A stretch of DNA of 32,573 bases, from the NCBI RefSeq assembly GCF_025362435.1, contig NZ_JANYGL010000154.1:1-32573 (forward strand). The letters are read 5' to 3'. The stretch is from Polymorphobacter sp. GTDB taxonomy: Bacteria; Pseudomonadota; Alphaproteobacteria; Sphingomonadales; Sphingomonadaceae. Positions 1-7,016 of the stretch are shown here, piece by piece (position 1 is the first letter of the stretch; the number at the start of each line of letters is the position of its first letter). A program made the translations under genes and the position numbers. The notes below the pieces were generated by a model. That model was not told where the DNA came from. It made no database searches and worked only from the letters and a program-made list of their open reading frames with translations.

Positions 1-247
1 ATGGGTCCCGGCCTTCGCCGGGATGACAACTTGGAGCGAGCGCAGTTGAACGCGCTCAAAGTCCACACCCGCACCGCGCAGTTCCTCGCGGCCTTCTCGC
101 GGAAGTCCACTAAGTCCACACGATAGCGGCATTCCTGCGAGCCCAATTTCGCGGCAACGATCCAGCAATGAGAAAGAGCATGTCGCGGCAAATCACACGC
201 CGACTCCGACGCCGCGACAATACCCCATTGCTGGCCTTGTAGGACAG
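1..247. other. Window-edge stretch, no confident gene
   Basis: This stretch lies downstream of the minus-strand methyltransferase gene. It holds the palindromic repeat at 3-28 and three copies of the octamer AAGTCCAC, near 58, 109 and 118. One plus-strand frame is open from base 1 to a TAG at 124-126. It runs straight through the palindrome and has no visible ribosome binding site. It could be the tail of a gene cut by the window edge, but repeat-flanking DNA that happens to be open is more likely. No terminator for the methyltransferase gene is evident. Confidence 0.4.
3..28. repeat. REP-like palindromic repeat, copy 1
   Basis: The arms TCCCGGC and GCCGGGA (6-12 and 17-23) form a 7-bp stem around CTTC. 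They are flanked by GGG on one side and TGACA on the other. A second member of the same family, with the same GGGTCCC...GGGATGACA frame, lies at 9903-9928. Repeats of this kind are widespread between genes in alphaproteobacteria and are often transcribed into stable hairpins. The family assignment rests on recognising the pattern. Confidence 0.7.
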
Positions 248-955
248 CTACGGCTTGCGGAACCGGTACGCGAACTGGTCGGTGTGGCCGCGGATCGACG
301 GGTCGAACACCGGCTTGCTGTGGTCGTCGGCGGGGTTGGCGAGGACCTTGCTCTCGCCGTCGAAGACAAAGCCGGCGGCAGTGACCTCGGCCTTGACCAC
401 GGCGGGGTCGATCCGGTGGAGTTTTTTGGTCGCGTCGGTCGCTCCCGGCAGCGCGGCATGGTCGACGATCACGTAATAACCGCCCGGCTTGAGCGCATTG
501 AACGCCGCCTTGTTCGCCCCGGCGACAACCGGCGCGTCGGTATTATGGAGGTCGTGGTAGTTCTGTGCGGTCCAGACGACGTCGAGCCCGGTCATCACCG
601 GGTCGCCGAGACCGCTGGCGATCGTGACGTTGCCATAGGCCGGATCGGCGACGATCGCGCCGGTCTTGTCGCGCGCGGCGGCAGCAGCCGGGACGACGGC
701 GATGACGCTACCGCCCGGCTTGACCGCGATCGCGAACAGCCGGGTGAAATAATTCCCTCCCGGAAGGAAGTCGACGACCTTCTTGCCAGGGCCGACGTGG
801 GCGAATTCAAGCATTTCGGCGGGCTTGCGGTCGGCGTCGCGGGCGACGTCGGCGGCGGGGCGGTGCGTATCCTTGATCGCGGCTTCGGGACTCGCCCCGG
901 CGGCGGTACTGCCGAGCAGAAGGGTGGCGATCAGGCAGGTCATCGTGCGGCGCAT
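248..955 (-). CDS. Exported class I SAM-dependent methyltransferase-like protein
   Basis: This 235-residue protein begins with a signal peptide (MRRTMTCLIATLLLGSTAAGA), so it should act outside the cytoplasm. The body has a Rossmann methyltransferase outline. The motif I region reads VVDFLPGGNYFTRLFA, where the usual GxGxG loop is replaced by PGGNYF, and later there is DVVWTAQNYHDLH followed by LKPGGYYVIVDH. This resembles a group of exported methyltransferase-like proteins found in sphingomonads and Caulobacter. Whether it binds S-adenosylmethionine outside the cell is unknown. The ATG at 955 has GGGGAG just upstream. The next gene on the strand ends 62 bases upstream, so the two may be co-transcribed. 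The substrate cannot be told from sequence. Confidence 0.82.
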   Translation of the reverse strand: MRRTMTCLIATLLLGSTAAGASPEAAIKDTHRPAADVARDADRKPAEMLEFAHVGPGKKVVDFLPGGNYFTRLFAIAVKPGGSVIAVVPAAAAARDKTGAIVADPAYGNVTIASGLGDPVMTGLDVVWTAQNYHDLHNTDAPVVAGANKAAFNALKPGGYYVIVDHAALPGATDATKKLHRIDPAVVKAEVTAAGFVFDGESKVLANPADDHSKPVFDPSIRGHTDQFAYRFRKP

Positions 956-1017
956 GGCGTCTCTCCCCGGAATGAACGCGCCACCGATACCCGCTCGTAA
1001 CGCTGCCGCGAAGAGGG

Positions 1018-1647
1018 TTACTCGGACGTGGGCTTGGTCTCGGGCTCGGACTTTGCCTCGGGCTTGGGCACCTGCGTCGCGAAGCGCGCGTCGACCGCCG
1101 TCTGGAGGTCGCTGCCCGCCCGCCGGACCAGTGACACGCCCTCGATCGCGACGGCGTCGGGGCGGAGCAGGCGTTCGTGGAGGGTGTAGCCGATGTCGTA
1201 GACCGCGCGGTCGGTGCGCGTCGCGTCGCCGGCGACATAGACCGTCTCGATCCCGACCGCGAGCCGGTGCCGCCCGGCGTGCATCTTGCTCCCCTTGAGC
1301 GCGGCGCGGAGCCCGGCGTCGAACCATCCCGCCTCGATCCGGGCGTTGCCGGTGGTGTCGACCGCATCGCCGCGCACCTTCGCCGGGAAATGGATCGTCT
1401 GGGTCTGGATGACGTCGTCGGGCGACGCCGCGTGGAGGTCGATCCGGTCGCGCGCGTCCGACAGCGTCCCCGTCAGGACGAGCGGCTTTTCCTTGACCGG
1501 CACAGCGGCGGGCGACTTCGGCGGCGCGATCCGCTCCTGATGCGCGTCCCAATAACTCAGCCCCGAAATGACCAGCGCGGCAATCCCGATGATCTCTCCC
1601 ATCGTGATCCAGCGGCGACGGGTGCGGGCTTCGGGGGTCTCGGTCAT
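1018..1647 (-). CDS. Membrane-anchored hypothetical protein
   Basis: This 209-residue protein has a short basic N-terminus (TRRRW near residue 12), then one membrane helix at about residues 17-35 (GEIIGIAALVISGLSYWDA). The rest is a soluble domain, probably periplasmic. The soluble part has an alternating beta-rich pattern and ends in a Pro/Lys/Glu-rich tail (PKPEAKSEPETKPTSE) that is likely disordered. I do not recognise a named family. The ATG at 1647 is the only start that leaves the hydrophobic segment near the N-terminus. It lies between the Crp-type regulator and the exported methyltransferase on the same strand, but gaps of 60-70 bases make co-regulation only possible. Confidence 0.75.
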   Translation of the reverse strand: MTETPEARTRRRWITMGEIIGIAALVISGLSYWDAHQERIAPPKSPAAVPVKEKPLVLTGTLSDARDRIDLHAASPDDVIQTQTIHFPAKVRGDAVDTTGNARIEAGWFDAGLRAALKGSKMHAGRHRLAVGIETVYVAGDATRTDRAVYDIGYTLHERLLRPDAVAIEGVSLVRRAGSDLQTAVDARFATQVPKPEAKSEPETKPTSE

Positions 1648-1718
1648 GCCCGGTGTTGTAGCCGACCGACACGGGCGGGGGCCACAAGAAATACGCGGCC
1701 GCGCGGCGAAGGCGGTGC

Positions 1719-2471
1719 CTATTGACGGACGAACTGTGAAGGGCGGGACAGCGTTGCGCCGATGAGTTTTTCGTACGCCTCTTCCGGGGCCCCGTAGCTG
1801 TCCGACGCGAGATCGCGCAGGCCGGCAAGGTCGCGCAAGGCAACGAAGCCACGCCGTGTCGTGATCAATCCGGCACCCGACAGCGACGCGAGTGCCATGG
1901 TCACGCCGGACCGCCGGACATTGAGCATCAGCGAGAGGAACTCGTGGGTCAGCGCGACCTCGTCGCCGTCGACCCGGTCGAAACACATCAGCAGCCAGCG
2001 CGCCAGCCGCTCCTCGACGCCGTGAGCGGCATTGGACAGGGCCGTGTGCGCCACCTGGACGATGAACGCCTGGACGTAGCGCAGCAGTAACTGGTTGAGC
2101 GTCGAACTCGCAGCGACCGCTTTTTGCAGGGCACTTGCCGGGATCGAGAACCCCGTGCCGGCAACCTGGATGTAGCATTCGATCGACGAGATGTTGCTGC
2201 CCAGCAGCGTCGCGATATCGACGAAGCCGCATCGTCCGACAAAGCCCGACTCGCTCTGGTGTCCTTCGGGCGACATCGCGACCATCGAGGCGATCGCGGT
2301 TTCGAAGAACCAGTTCGTCGCGATCTTGACGTCGGGTTCACCGAGCGGCTTCTTCGCCGGCATGTCGACCGCCACGAGGTGAGGCGCAAGCAGGGCGAAA
2401 TCGCTCGGCGACATCGTCTGCAACAAAAGATTACGAACGCGACTCTGGTCGGGTAAAATAGTCACTGTCAT
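1719..2471 (-). CDS. Crp/Fnr-family transcriptional regulator
   Basis: This 250-residue protein has an N-terminal cyclic-nucleotide-binding-like beta-roll (about residues 10-140) and a C-terminal winged helix (about 165-235). The C-terminal part contains LTHEFLSLMLNVRRSGVTMA, the usual Crp-type DNA-binding helix-turn-helix. The sensing domain lacks an obvious cAMP phosphate-binding signature and has no Fnr-type cysteine cluster, so the signal is unknown. This subtype, with the conserved stretch ESGFVGRCGFVDIATLLG, is common in alphaproteobacteria. ATG 2471 is chosen because AAGGGG lies just upstream. ATG or GTG codons at 2507 and 2537 would add a low-complexity extension. Its Shine-Dalgarno sequence sits inside an inverted repeat (2472-2485). 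The AmtB-tail ORF ends 62 bases upstream on the same strand. Confidence 0.88.
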   Translation of the reverse strand: MTVTILPDQSRVRNLLLQTMSPSDFALLAPHLVAVDMPAKKPLGEPDVKIATNWFFETAIASMVAMSPEGHQSESGFVGRCGFVDIATLLGSNISSIECYIQVAGTGFSIPASALQKAVAASSTLNQLLLRYVQAFIVQVAHTALSNAAHGVEERLARWLLMCFDRVDGDEVALTHEFLSLMLNVRRSGVTMALASLSGAGLITTRRGFVALRDLAGLRDLASDSYGAPEEAYEKLIGATLSRPSQFVRQ

Positions 2472-2485
2472 CGCCCCTTGGGGCG
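2472..2485 (-). promoter_or_regulatory. Inverted repeat covering the regulator's ribosome binding site
   Basis: CGCCCC and GGGGCG are separated by TT and lie immediately before the ATG at 2471. Read on the minus strand, the second arm contains the AAGGGG used as Shine-Dalgarno sequence. The repeat could be an autoregulatory operator or an mRNA hairpin. The two-base spacer is too tight for a normal RNA loop, so a protein site is slightly favoured. This is inference from position. Confidence 0.3.
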
Positions 2486-2533
2486 ATGGTCGACCGGTGC
2501 CGATCATTCGCCCGGTGCCAGGCGAGTGAACTC

Positions 2534-2773
2534 TCACGCAGTGACGTCTCTATAACACTCTCGCAACAAATCACGGTACGGCAACGAACCGAAGGGAATC
2601 TGTCCGTCGGCAGCGATGACGGCACGGCAGCCAGCGTGCGAGGTGATGTCGAAGCCTTCGCGCTCGGCTTCGAAGGGACGCACGTCCCTTTGCCGTTGAA
2701 GGGCGCACCAGTCTCGCGTGCATCGCACGAAATGCGGGAACGCCCTTCGCCGCAAGCGGTTCGTCTCCCGCAT
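2534..2773 (-). CDS. Small ORF carrying an AmtB C-terminal-tail copy
   Basis: This 79-residue ORF starts at ATG 2773, with GGAG five bases upstream; a longer GTG start lies at 2788. Its middle reads RPFEAEREGFDITSHAG, which matches the cytoplasmic tail of the neighbouring ammonium transporter (RPSEEAEREGLDITSHGE). In AmtB this tail contacts the PII protein GlnK. The match is also seen in the DNA: 46 of 48 aligned bases agree, with one 3-base in-frame gap, against amtB positions 3534-3584. Flanking codons on both sides are unrelated to amtB. No membrane segment is present. It lies 62 bases upstream of the Crp-type regulator on the same strand. It may be a real small protein, or a chance open frame around a duplicated DNA block. 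Confidence 0.4.
   Translation of the reverse strand: MRETNRLRRRAFPHFVRCTRDWCALQRQRDVRPFEAEREGFDITSHAGCRAVIAADGQIPFGSLPYRDLLRECYRDVTA
2635..2682 (-). repeat. Duplicated block of the amtB 3' end
   Basis: These 48 bases match 3534-3584 in amtB with two substitutions and a 3-base indel. Identity stops abruptly at both edges. Both copies lie on the same strand in direct orientation, about 850 bases apart, with the PAP2 gene between them. The amtB copy encodes the PII-contacting tail. Confidence 0.85.
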
Positions 2774-2791
2774 CCAACTCCAAGGCACCGA

Positions 2792-3382
2792 ATGACCGAC
2801 CTGCTCGCGCGCATCGAAGCCGCCGATATCGCCATCGCCAACGCCACTGCCTTCATCGACGAGACGCCGGTCGGCCGCTTGTTCGGCATGCTTGGCGGGG
2901 TCGGCAACCAGCCGCCGATGCGCGCATTATGCGGTGCGGTCATCGTTTCGGGAGCAGGCCGCAGGGATTGGCGGCTGGCGGGCACCGGCTTGAGGATGCT
3001 CGCGGCGCACTCGCTGGCGACGTGGCTCAAGACCTTGGTCAAGGATCGGGTCGACCGGACGCGGCCGTCGCTGCTGGTCGAGCGTGGCGAGTATGAGGCG
3101 CGACCGGGCGACAGCGACGAACACGACCGTACCTCCTTCCCGTCAGGGCACACGGCCGGGGTCACGGCGATCGCGACGGTCTTCGTCCGCTCGTATCCGC
3201 GGCACCGTATCGCGGTCGCGGGAGCCGCCACTTTCGTCGCGCTGGTGCAGATTCCGCGGCGGGCTCACTTCGCGTCCGACATCGCGGCGGGGGTGGTGAT
3301 CGGCTTGGCTGGAGCCGCGATCGTCGAGCGGCTTTGGCCTAGCTTCGGCCCGGCAAATCCGCGTGGTCGACGCGCGCGCTAG
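2792..3382 (+). CDS. PAP2-superfamily phosphatase
   Basis: This 196-residue membrane protein belongs to the type 2 phosphatidic acid phosphatase family, which removes phosphate from lipid phosphates such as undecaprenyl pyrophosphate or phosphatidic acid. Motif 1 is KDRVDRTRP (K84, R91, P92). Motif 2 is PSGH (117-120). In motif 3, H159 and D163 are present (RRAHFASD), but the Arg that normally lies six positions before the His is Gln (Q153). Hydrophobic helices surround these motifs. ATG 2792 is used because upstream codons in frame read into the AmtB-tail block, coded on the other strand. The start faces the small minus-strand ORF, so the region between may hold divergent promoters. The substrate is not determined. 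Confidence 0.85.
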   Translation: MTDLLARIEAADIAIANATAFIDETPVGRLFGMLGGVGNQPPMRALCGAVIVSGAGRRDWRLAGTGLRMLAAHSLATWLKTLVKDRVDRTRPSLLVERGEYEARPGDSDEHDRTSFPSGHTAGVTAIATVFVRSYPRHRIAVAGAATFVALVQIPRRAHFASDIAAGVVIGLAGAAIVERLWPSFGPANPRGRRAR

Positions 3383-3449
3383 ACGGGCGCCGATCCGAGG
3401 CTTCCGCTGACAAAGCGCCGGTCCAACCACGTCGCCCCCGTCAGAACGC

Positions 3450-3483
3450 AAAAAAAAGGGCCGGATGGTTTCCCATCCGGCCC
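3450..3483 (-). terminator. Rho-independent terminator of glnK-amtB
   Basis: A perfect 11-bp stem, GGGCCGGATGG with CCATCCGGCCC (3458-3468 and 3473-3483), surrounds a 4-base loop. On the minus strand it is followed by eight T residues (the A run at 3450-3457). It begins 27 bases beyond the amtB stop codon, a textbook intrinsic terminator. Confidence 0.93.
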
Positions 3484-3510
3484 AGTCTGGTTTCCTTGGG
3501 GAGGAACTGG

Positions 3511-4944
3511 TCAATAATTGTAGGCGCGCTCTCCGTGCGAGGTGATGTCGAGGCCTTCGCGCTCGGCTTCCTCGGAGGGACGCAGCCCCATCGTCTTGTC
3601 GATGATGAAGTAGAGAATGGCGGAGCCGATGCCCGACCACAGCAGGGTCAGCACGACCGCCTTGAGCTGGATGAATAGCTGGGCGATCATGTCGTAGTCG
3701 GCGGGCTTGCCGGCGGTCTGCGGGAAGGTGGTGAAGTCGATCAGCCCCTGGCCGCCGAGGTTCGGGCTGGCGACGATCGCGGTGGCGAGGGCACCGATGA
3801 TCCCGCCGACGCAGTGAACCCCGAAGACGTCGAGCGTGTCGTCGTACTTGAACTTCGACTTCACGGTCGAGACGAAGAAGAAGCAGACCGGCGAGACGAT
3901 GAAGCCGAGGACGATCGAGGTCATCGGCGCGGCGTACCCGCTAGCCGGGGTGATCGCGACCAGTCCGGCGACGGCACCCGAGGCGGCGCCGAGCATCGAC
4001 GGCTTGCCGTGGACGATCTGGTCGACGAGCGCCCAGCTGATCGCGGCGGCGGCAGTGGCGACGAACGTGTTGATGAAAGCGGTCGCGGTGACGCCGTTCG
4101 CTTCAAGGTTCGACCCCGCGTTGAAGCCGAACCAGCCGACCCACAGCAGGCTGGCACCGATCATCGTCATCGTCAGCGAATGCGGCGGGGTCGATTCCTT
4201 GCCGTAGCCGAGGCGCTTGCCGATCATGATGCAGCCGACGAGGCCCGCGATCCCGGCGTTGATGTGGACGACGGTGCCGCCGGCGAAGTCGAGCGCGCCC
4301 ATGTTGAACAGGAAGCCCGCGTCGGTCTTGGCATCGGGCAGGAAGTCAGGACCGGCGAAGTACCAGACCATGTGCGCGATCGGGAAGTAGACGATCGTCA
4401 TCCACAGCACGACGAAGACCATCAATGACGAGAACTTCACCCGCTCGGCGAACGCCCCGACGATCAGCGCCGGGGTGATGCAGGCGAAGGTCATCTGAAA
4501 AACGACATAGGCATATTCAGGAATGTAGACGTTGTTCGAGAAGGTCGCGGCGTAGGTCGACGACGACACGCCCATCAGCATCGCCTTGGACAGGCCACCG
4601 AAGAACTGCGTCGGACCGGCGGTGAACGCCTCCGAATAACCCCAGCAGCACCAGATCACGGCAACGAGCGAGACGATCATGAACACCTGCATCAGCACGC
4701 TGAGCATGTTCTTGGTCCGCACCAGCCCGCCGTAGAACAAGGCGAGGCCCGGCACCGACATCATCAGCACGAGCAGCGTCGACACCAGCATCCACGACGT
4801 GTCGCCCTTGTTCGACATGTCGGCCTGCTGGAGCGCGGTCGGCGCCTTTATCAGTGCCGCGGCGGCCCATGCCGGCGTCGCCAGCGTGAGCGCGGTGACG
4901 GCGGCAGCTCCCGGCGCGCTGAGGTTCTTCAGACTGAGTTTCAT
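3511..4944 (-). CDS. amtB: Ammonium transporter AmtB
   Basis: This 477-residue inner-membrane channel conducts ammonium or ammonia. A cleavable signal peptide (residues 1 to about 28, ending TPAWAAAA) is followed by eleven predicted membrane helices. The pore residues are recognisable: D219 in ALDFAGG, the twin histidines H227 (VHINAG) and H377 (FGVHCVGG), and a Phe-rich entrance. The cytoplasmic tail (454-477) holds EREGLDITSHGE, which in this family contacts the PII protein GlnK and allows the pore to be shut when nitrogen is plentiful. The gene starts 16 bases after glnK stops, so the two form one operon under the sigma-54 promoter at 5333-5348, ending at the terminator 3450-3483. A near-copy of the tail codons lies at 2635-2682. 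Confidence 0.97.
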   Translation of the reverse strand: MKLSLKNLSAPGAAAVTALTLATPAWAAAALIKAPTALQQADMSNKGDTSWMLVSTLLVLMMSVPGLALFYGGLVRTKNMLSVLMQVFMIVSLVAVIWCCWGYSEAFTAGPTQFFGGLSKAMLMGVSSSTYAATFSNNVYIPEYAYVVFQMTFACITPALIVGAFAERVKFSSLMVFVVLWMTIVYFPIAHMVWYFAGPDFLPDAKTDAGFLFNMGALDFAGGTVVHINAGIAGLVGCIMIGKRLGYGKESTPPHSLTMTMIGASLLWVGWFGFNAGSNLEANGVTATAFINTFVATAAAAISWALVDQIVHGKPSMLGAASGAVAGLVAITPASGYAAPMTSIVLGFIVSPVCFFFVSTVKSKFKYDDTLDVFGVHCVGGIIGALATAIVASPNLGGQGLIDFTTFPQTAGKPADYDMIAQLFIQLKAVVLTLLWSGIGSAILYFIIDKTMGLRPSEEAEREGLDITSHGERAYNY

Positions 4945-4960
4945 GGTTGCCTGCACCCCC

Positions 4961-5428
<468 letters not shown>

Positions 5429-5431
5429 TTA

Positions 5432-6229
5432 TCAGGCGTCGAGCGCGACGATTTCCGGCCATGCTTCGTCGACAGCGGCGGCGCCGATGTCGATCAGTTC
5501 GCTCGCCTTGGTGAAGTTGCGGACGTGGAAATGCCCGACCGGAAGCGCGAGTTCGAGGTCGGGCGGGTCGAGCAGCAGCGACTTTCGCGCGAGTTCGGCG
5601 AGGAGCAGGCTGATTCCGGCACGGCCAACGCGCATCGGTGTCAGGATGCGCAGCCGCGCCGGCAGGCCCTTCTCGGCGCGGCGGAGATAGTCGCCCTGGA
5701 GGTTGATCGCGATGACCGGGGCGGTGCTCAGCGCGCGGACGGCGCGGACGGGCACGGGGGTGACGACGCCGCCGTCGACGAGGACCTGCCCGCTGCGGCG
5801 GAGCGGCGGGAAGATGCCGGGGATCGCGATCGAAGCGCGGACCGCCTCGACCACCGAACCGCGCGTCATCACCACCTCGTTCCCCGAGATCAGGTCGGCG
5901 GCGACGACGGCGCACGGGATGAACAGGTCCTGCAATTCGGCGTGGCCGAAGTGGCGGAGAAGCTCGCGCGCCACCGCCCGCCCGCCGAGCAGCGAGCCGC
6001 GGCGCAAATCGACGTCGATGTAGCGCATCACCTGCCGCCCGCCGGTGGCGCGGGCGAGGTCCTCGAGCACCTCGAGGCGACCAGCGGCGAGGCACACCGC
6101 CGCAACCGCGCCGATCGAGGTCCCCGAGATCGCGTCGATCGTCACGCCGCGCGCGGTCAGTTCGCGCAGCACCCCGATATGCGCCCAGCCGAGCCCTGCC
6201 CCGCCGCCGAGCGCCAATGCCCGTTTCAC
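5432..6229 (-). CDS. Patatin-like phospholipase family protein
   Basis: This 265-residue serine hydrolase has all patatin landmarks: the glycine-rich oxyanion loop LGGGAGLGWAHIG (7-19), the nucleophile motif GTSIG (36-40, Ser38), and the catalytic Asp in VDGG (D152). The family cleaves fatty acids from lipids, using a Ser-Asp dyad. There is no signal peptide, so it is likely cytoplasmic or membrane-associated. It is close in layout to the RssA-type bacterial patatins. The start is GTG at 6229, whose last bases overlap the TGA of the DUF2007 gene (GTGA), indicating translational coupling. It is the last gene of a four-gene run beginning with tldD. The physiological lipid is unknown. Confidence 0.9.
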   Translation of the reverse strand: MKRALALGGGAGLGWAHIGVLRELTARGVTIDAISGTSIGAVAAVCLAAGRLEVLEDLARATGGRQVMRYIDVDLRRGSLLGGRAVARELLRHFGHAELQDLFIPCAVVAADLISGNEVVMTRGSVVEAVRASIAIPGIFPPLRRSGQVLVDGGVVTPVPVRAVRALSTAPVIAINLQGDYLRRAEKGLPARLRILTPMRVGRAGISLLLAELARKSLLLDPPDLELALPVGHFHVRNFTKASELIDIGAAAVDEAWPEIVALDA

Positions 6230-6462
6230 GGTGCGGCGTCGTCCGGGACGGTCGCTGACGCTTCGAGGTCGTCGAGCAAAGCTCGGGCGGCAGGCTCGTC
6301 GGCCTCGTCGACCATCAGCCGGACCCCCGACAGCCCGCTGCCGATGACCGAGGCGATCCCGCCGTCGAACAGCACGGCCTCGATCCCGGCGGTCTCGAGG
6401 CGGGCGCGGGCGATCTCCCCGGCGATCCGGTCGAACAGCGTCTCGACGACGACGAGCGCCAT
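6226..6462 (-). CDS. DUF2007 small protein
   Basis: This 78-residue protein matches the DUF2007 pattern, described as a putative signal-transducing domain. An N-terminal strand and helix (ALVVVETLFDRIAGEIARAR) is followed by LETAGIEAVLFDGG, then GVRLMVDEADEPAARALLDD. Its beta-alpha-beta fold resembles ferredoxin-like domains. No catalytic residues stand out. The start ATG overlaps the previous gene's TGA by one base (TGATG) and its own TGA overlaps the patatin GTG. Strong coupling suggests a shared process, but none is established for this family. Confidence 0.8.
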   Translation of the reverse strand: MALVVVETLFDRIAGEIARARLETAGIEAVLFDGGIASVIGSGLSGVRLMVDEADEPAARALLDDLEASATVPDDAAP

Positions 6463-7010
6463 CAGGCGGGCACCTTCGACGGCGGGCGCGTCGGCAGGCC
6501 GTCGATGCTCCGAGTGCGCGTCTCCCACTTCGCGAGATTCTCGGCAGGAGTCGTCGGAGCATAATGTTTGCGCAGAGTCTGGCGTTCGCGGTCGAAGGTC
6601 ATCAGCGGCACGGCGTAGCCGCACGACGACTGGATCGAGTCGACCGCAATATCAAAAATCTGCCGAACCCCGGTCTCGATCGTGAACATGGCAGCAAGCT
6701 CGGCCCAGTCGGCGTCCTGCGGCAGCACGGCCCGGCCCCGGCCGTATAGCCGGACGATCAGTGCCGAACGGTCGAAGGCGCAGAACATCACGGTGATCCG
6801 GCCATCGTCGAGCAGGTGCGCGTTGGTCTCGTTGCCCGATCCGCCCCAGTCGAGATAGGCGACTCGGTTGGGCCCGAGCACGCGAAAGCTGTCCATCCCC
6901 TTGGGGCTGAGGTTGATCCGCGCGTCGGGCGCGGCGGTCGCGACGAAGAACACCGGCTGCTTCTCGACAAAGGCGCAGAGCTTGGCGTCGAGATGGTCGA
7001 AAAACTTCAC
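6462..7010 (-). CDS. Pyridoxamine 5'-phosphate oxidase-family flavoprotein
   Basis: This 182-residue protein has the split-barrel FMN-binding fold of the PPOX family. Visible blocks are FFVATAAPDARINLSPKG near the N-terminus, then VAYLDWGGSGNETNAHL and ITVMFCAFDRSALIVRLYGR. This arrangement matches general PPOX-class oxidoreductases or haem/flavin binders rather than PdxH, which is longer and carries other substrate residues. The start is GTG at 7010, six bases after tldD stops. It sits second in the operon. The substrate is unknown. Confidence 0.85.
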   Translation of the reverse strand: MKFFDHLDAKLCAFVEKQPVFFVATAAPDARINLSPKGMDSFRVLGPNRVAYLDWGGSGNETNAHLLDDGRITVMFCAFDRSALIVRLYGRGRAVLPQDADWAELAAMFTIETGVRQIFDIAVDSIQSSCGYAVPLMTFDRERQTLRKHYAPTTPAENLAKWETRTRSIDGLPTRPPSKVPA

Positions 7011-7016
7011 GCGCCG

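Noticed and set aside
248-1852. A 534-residue open frame spanning the methyltransferase and the region upstream
   Set aside because: Its first half is antisense-like, high-GC and Arg-rich, overlapping a better-supported membrane protein gene. The signal peptide start at 955 fits.
2486-2791. N-terminal extension of the PAP2 gene to 2486
   Set aside because: These codons run backwards through the AmtB-tail block and lack any PAP2 similarity; the PAP2 N-terminus begins at 2792.
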